The notes under the pieces are model-generated. The model saw only the letters and a program-made list of their open reading frames with translations, did not search any database and was not told the origin of the DNA. A stretch of 34,879 bases of DNA from Algiphilus sp. (lineage in GTDB: Bacteria; Pseudomonadota; Gammaproteobacteria; Nevskiales; Nevskiaceae): the NCBI RefSeq assembly GCF_023145115.1, contig NZ_JAGLEJ010000027.1, positions 1 through 34,879 on the forward strand. Direction: 5' to 3'. A program made the translations under genes and the position numbers. Shown here piece by piece: positions 32,453 to 34,879 of this stretch. Every line of letters begins with the position of its first letter. Position 1 is the first letter of the stretch.

Positions 32453-33843
32453 TCACGGACGAGGCGCGCATCCGCGCCGGCCACAGCGCGGGCGCGTGCC
32501 TCTGGTACGCGGCGGACCTGCGCAACCTGCCGCAGTGGCTTCCGGCGGCACTGTACGCCGACAAGATCACCGAAGGAGTCCTGGGCGCCGGCGCCCGCTT
32601 CGAGGTGCGCCTGCGCATCGGCTTCCGCCGGGTCGCGTTGCACTTCGAGATCCTGCGCTTCTCGCCGCCCTTCACGGCCACGCTCCGCGGCGAGGGTCCG
32701 GGCGTGACACTGGTGGCGACGCTGCGCGCCGAGTCCGAGCAGGCGGGACGCGGCGCCATCCTCGCCTGGGACACCGAAGTCCGCCTCGACGGCACGCTGC
32801 GCGCGCGCATCGCCGAACCCGGCATCCGGCTCGCGCTGCGCCGCGCGGCGCGCGGCTTGCAACACGCGCTGCGCATGTCGCCACCACCGCGACTGGGCAC
32901 CGCCGGCTGGCTCGCCGACCGACTGGTGCTGCCCGGTGCAGCCCGCTTCACCCGCCAGGGCTTCGCCGCCGCCCGACTCGCACCGCTGGTGGCGCGCGCG
33001 GAAGGCCGTCACGTCGCCATCACCGGTGCCACCGGCGGTCTCGGCGAGGCCGCCGCCATGACCCTGGCCCGGCACGGCGCGCGCATCACCATCGTGGGTC
33101 GCGACGGCGAGCGCCTGCGTCGCGTGGTGCGACGATTGCGCATCGATGCCGGCTGCCGGGCCACGGTCGTCGAAGCGGATCTCCTCGATCTCGACAGCAC
33201 CGCGCGAGCCGCCGATGCGCTGCGCGCCGACCCGCCCGACGCGCTGATCAACAATGCCGGCGCGTTGTTCGGCGAACGCGCCGAGACCGGCCAGGGCTTC
33301 GAGCGCACGCTCGCGGTCAATCTGCTGTCGCCGGTGATACTGATGGACGCGGTGGCGCCGGCGATGACGGCGGGCGGTCGGATCATCAACGTCGTCAGCG
33401 GCGGCATGTACCTGACACCGCTGGCGCTCGACGACCTGAACTTCGAGCGCGGTCGCTTCGACGGCGCCGTCGCCTACGGACGGGCCAAGCGCGCGCTGAC
33501 GCTGCTGACCGCGCGCCGGGCGCGCAGCTGGCCGCATCTCGCCCTGCACGCCGTGCACCCGGGCTGGGCGGACACGCCCGGCGTACGCAGCGCGCTCCCG
33601 GCCTTCCGGCGCGTGATGCGGCCCTTCCTGCGCGACGCGGACCAGGGCGCCGACAGCATTGTCTGGCTGGCCCTGGATGATGCCGCGGCGGCCAGCCGGC
33701 GCGGCGTGTGGTTCGATCGTGCCCCGCATCCGATCGATGTGCTGCCCGCCACACGACTCGCGACTCCGCAGATCGATGCGCTCGACCGCCGGATCGCTAC
33801 GCTTGTCGGCCCCTGGCTGTCATCAAGGGGGCTTGCGGCCTGA
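32449..33843 (+). CDS. SRPBCC-SDR fusion protein (DHRS12-like reductase)
   Basis: 464-residue two-domain protein. Residues about 5-145 look like an SRPBCC/START-type lipid or hydrophobic-ligand binding domain (RIRAGHSAGACLWYAADLRN, FEILRFSPPFTATL, pattern-based). Residues about 185-450 are a short-chain dehydrogenase: cofactor motif TGATGGLG (192-199), NNAG (268-271), serine S317 in VVSGGM, and Y343-x3-K347 (YGRAK). The SDR half resembles the DHRS12 group of retinol-dehydrogenase-like enzymes, so the substrate is probably hydrophobic. Translationally coupled to the patatin lipase and followed 49 nt later by a TetR regulator, so a lipid-processing unit is plausible. The SDR half is certain; the SRPBCC half is less so. 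Confidence 0.82.
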   Translation: MITDEARIRAGHSAGACLWYAADLRNLPQWLPAALYADKITEGVLGAGARFEVRLRIGFRRVALHFEILRFSPPFTATLRGEGPGVTLVATLRAESEQAGRGAILAWDTEVRLDGTLRARIAEPGIRLALRRAARGLQHALRMSPPPRLGTAGWLADRLVLPGAARFTRQGFAAARLAPLVARAEGRHVAITGATGGLGEAAAMTLARHGARITIVGRDGERLRRVVRRLRIDAGCRATVVEADLLDLDSTARAADALRADPPDALINNAGALFGERAETGQGFERTLAVNLLSPVILMDAVAPAMTAGGRIINVVSGGMYLTPLALDDLNFERGRFDGAVAYGRAKRALTLLTARRARSWPHLALHAVHPGWADTPGVRSALPAFRRVMRPFLRDADQGADSIVWLALDDAAAASRRGVWFDRAPHPIDVLPATRLATPQIDALDRRIATLVGPWLSSRGLAA

Positions 33844-33855
33844 CACTCCTCCGTA

Positions 33856-33870
33856 GCTGCTTGTTGCAGC
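33856..33870. promoter_or_regulatory. Inverted repeat ahead of the TetR gene
   Basis: GCTGC-TTGTT-GCAGC, a 5-bp inverted repeat with a 5-nt spacer, 22 nt before the TetR start. It could be an operator for the TetR protein or simply a small hairpin. Confidence 0.2.
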
Positions 33871-33892
33871 GCGATGACGACCGCGAGGACCG

Positions 33893-34564
33893 ATGGCTGC
33901 CCCCTCTTCCGATACCGCAACGAGCGCCACCGCCAAGGAGCAGTACGCACCCGCGACCGCGCGCGGCCGGGCCACGCGCCAGCGGCTGCTCGACGCCGCC
34001 ATCGCCGAGTTCGGGGACAAGGGCTTCCACGCCGCCTCGGTGAGCGCGATCACGGCGCGCGCCGGCATCGGCCAGGGGACGTTCTACATCTACTTCGGCT
34101 CCAAGGAAGCCTGCTATGCGGTGGCGGTGGAGAACGTCAGCCGGCAGCTCCGTCGCAGCCTGCTGCGCGGCTTCGGTCACCTGCAGCTCGCCGACTGTCT
34201 CCGCGACAGCTTCCGCGCCTATCTCGAGTTCTGTGTCGGCAGTCCCGCGGCGATGCGCGCGCTCGACGAGGCGCCCTTCGTCGATCCGGCGATGTGGCGC
34301 GAGCACGTGGCGCGCCTGGTGCACTGCTACGCCGACCTGCTCGACCGCCATGCCGCCGGGCCGGTGCGCACCGATCGCGACACGCACGCCCTCGCCATGG
34401 TCGGCGCGCTGCAGGCCGCCGCGCACGCGCTGCTCGACAACGGCACGACCGACGGCACCGACCTCGACGGCGATGCCGTGCGTCAGTCCGAGGCGCTGGC
34501 CACGCTCATGCTGCACGGCCTGGGCGGGGAACGGCTCAACGGATCGGACGCGCTCGGCGCCTAG
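33893..34564 (+). CDS. TetR/AcrR family transcriptional regulator
   Basis: 223-residue regulator with the classical N-terminal TetR DNA-binding domain at about 25-75 (RATRQRLLDAAIAEFGDKGF, VSAITARAGIGQGTFYIYFG, SKEACYAV). The C-terminal ligand-binding half is helical and not recognisable to subfamily. The start at 33893 has GAGGA a few bases upstream. It follows the patatin and SRPBCC-SDR genes in the same direction and may repress that unit in response to a fatty or aromatic ligand; this is inference from position. It converges on the copper chaperone gene, 3 nt away. Confidence 0.92.
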   Translation: MAAPSSDTATSATAKEQYAPATARGRATRQRLLDAAIAEFGDKGFHAASVSAITARAGIGQGTFYIYFGSKEACYAVAVENVSRQLRRSLLRGFGHLQLADCLRDSFRAYLEFCVGSPAAMRALDEAPFVDPAMWREHVARLVHCYADLLDRHAAGPVRTDRDTHALAMVGALQAAAHALLDNGTTDGTDLDGDAVRQSEALATLMLHGLGGERLNGSDALGA

Positions 34565-34567
34565 CGA

Positions 34568-34879
34568 TCAGCGCGCCTCGGCGGGGATCTCCAGCACGCG
34601 CTGGTAGCGCTCGCCGTCGATGCGATAGCCGATGGTGAGCGTCACCACCTCGCCGGCGGCCAGGTCGCGCTGCGGCGCCATCAGCATGAGATGCGTGCCG
34701 TGCGGCTCCAGCGACACGCTCTCGCCGGGCGCGATGGCCAGGGCGGGAATCTCGCGCATCCGCATCATGCCGCCCTCGTGCTTCATCTCGTGTACCTCGA
34801 CCCGGCCGTGCGCATCGCTGGCAAGCCCGTCGAGGGTGAGCGCCGCATCGCCGTCGTTGCGCATCCGCATGTACCCGGC
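34568..34879 (-). CDS. PCu(A)C copper chaperone, C-terminal part
   Basis: Periplasmic copper chaperone of the PCu(A)C family, which supplies copper for cytochrome oxidase CuA or detoxification. Only the last 103 residues are in the window; the frame is open at the right edge (AGYMRMRNDGDAALTL) and the signal peptide lies outside. The copper-binding signature is visible: VEVHEMKHEGGMMRM, then HGTHLMLMAPQRDLAAGE, close to the family H-x-M-rich pattern. GVGMRM-like methionines are abundant as expected. The gene extends upstream of position 34879 on the minus strand. Confidence 0.9.
   Translation of the reverse strand, partial: AGYMRMRNDGDAALTLDGLASDAHGRVEVHEMKHEGGMMRMREIPALAIAPGESVSLEPHGTHLMLMAPQRDLAAGEVVTLTIGYRIDGERYQRVLEIPAEAR

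Overview
This is a chromosomal window from a high-GC Gram-negative bacterium, most probably a gammaproteobacterium. The evidence is the rpsU-yqeY-dnaG-rpoD macromolecular synthesis operon, split-subunit glycyl-tRNA synthetase (glyQ/glyS), a type I glutamine synthetase next to ntrB-ntrC, and E. coli-like Cca, Slt and MltD proteins. The exact lineage cannot be fixed by eye; a Nevskiales- or Xanthomonadales-like member is my guess. Codon use looks uniform, genes are tightly packed, and I see no prophage, insertion sequence, CRISPR array or tRNA. This is core chromosome rather than an island.

Layout. (1) 1-3789, minus strand: rpsU, yqeY, dnaG and the start of rpoD, with a promoter ahead of rpsU and another ahead of rpoD. 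DnaG has lost all four zinc ligands of its zinc-finger domain. (2) 3975-5364, plus: tsaD overlapping folB. (3) 5374-9456: glyQ and glyS on the minus strand, separated by a small opposite-strand membrane-protein gene, then a degenerate GmhB-like HAD protein. (4) 9636-12432, plus: a CLC chloride channel-like protein lacking both gating/proton glutamates, overlapping an orphan PotD-type solute-binding protein. (5) 12503-16833, plus: the nitrogen regulon core. glnA has a sigma-54 promoter and a strong terminator; ntrB-ntrC has two NtrC-like sites and a sigma-54 promoter that almost touches the ntrB start codon. (6) 16873-20804: type II NADH dehydrogenase and an EcsC-family protein (minus), then an NRDE/TANGO2 protein and Ogt (plus). 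(7) 20696-25876, minus: a probable operon slt-cca-pteridine reductase-MFS transporter. The MFS gene is frameshifted before its last membrane helix and its 3' end overlaps ogt. (8) 25978-27692, plus: TauE/SafE permease, acyl-CoA thioesterase, VOC protein. (9) 27860-27909: a double-hairpin repeat between convergent genes. (10) 27938-34564: proline iminopeptidase (minus), MltD with four LysM domains, a patatin lipase translationally coupled to an SRPBCC-SDR fusion, then a TetR regulator. (11) 34568-34879, minus: a PCu(A)C copper chaperone cut by the window edge.

I found no convincing undescribed multi-gene system. The points most worth a second look are the zinc-less primase, the glutamate-less CLC with its coupled solute-binding protein, the degenerate HAD protein kept at the gmhB position, the autoregulated and nearly leaderless ntrB promoter, and the patatin/SRPBCC-SDR pair.
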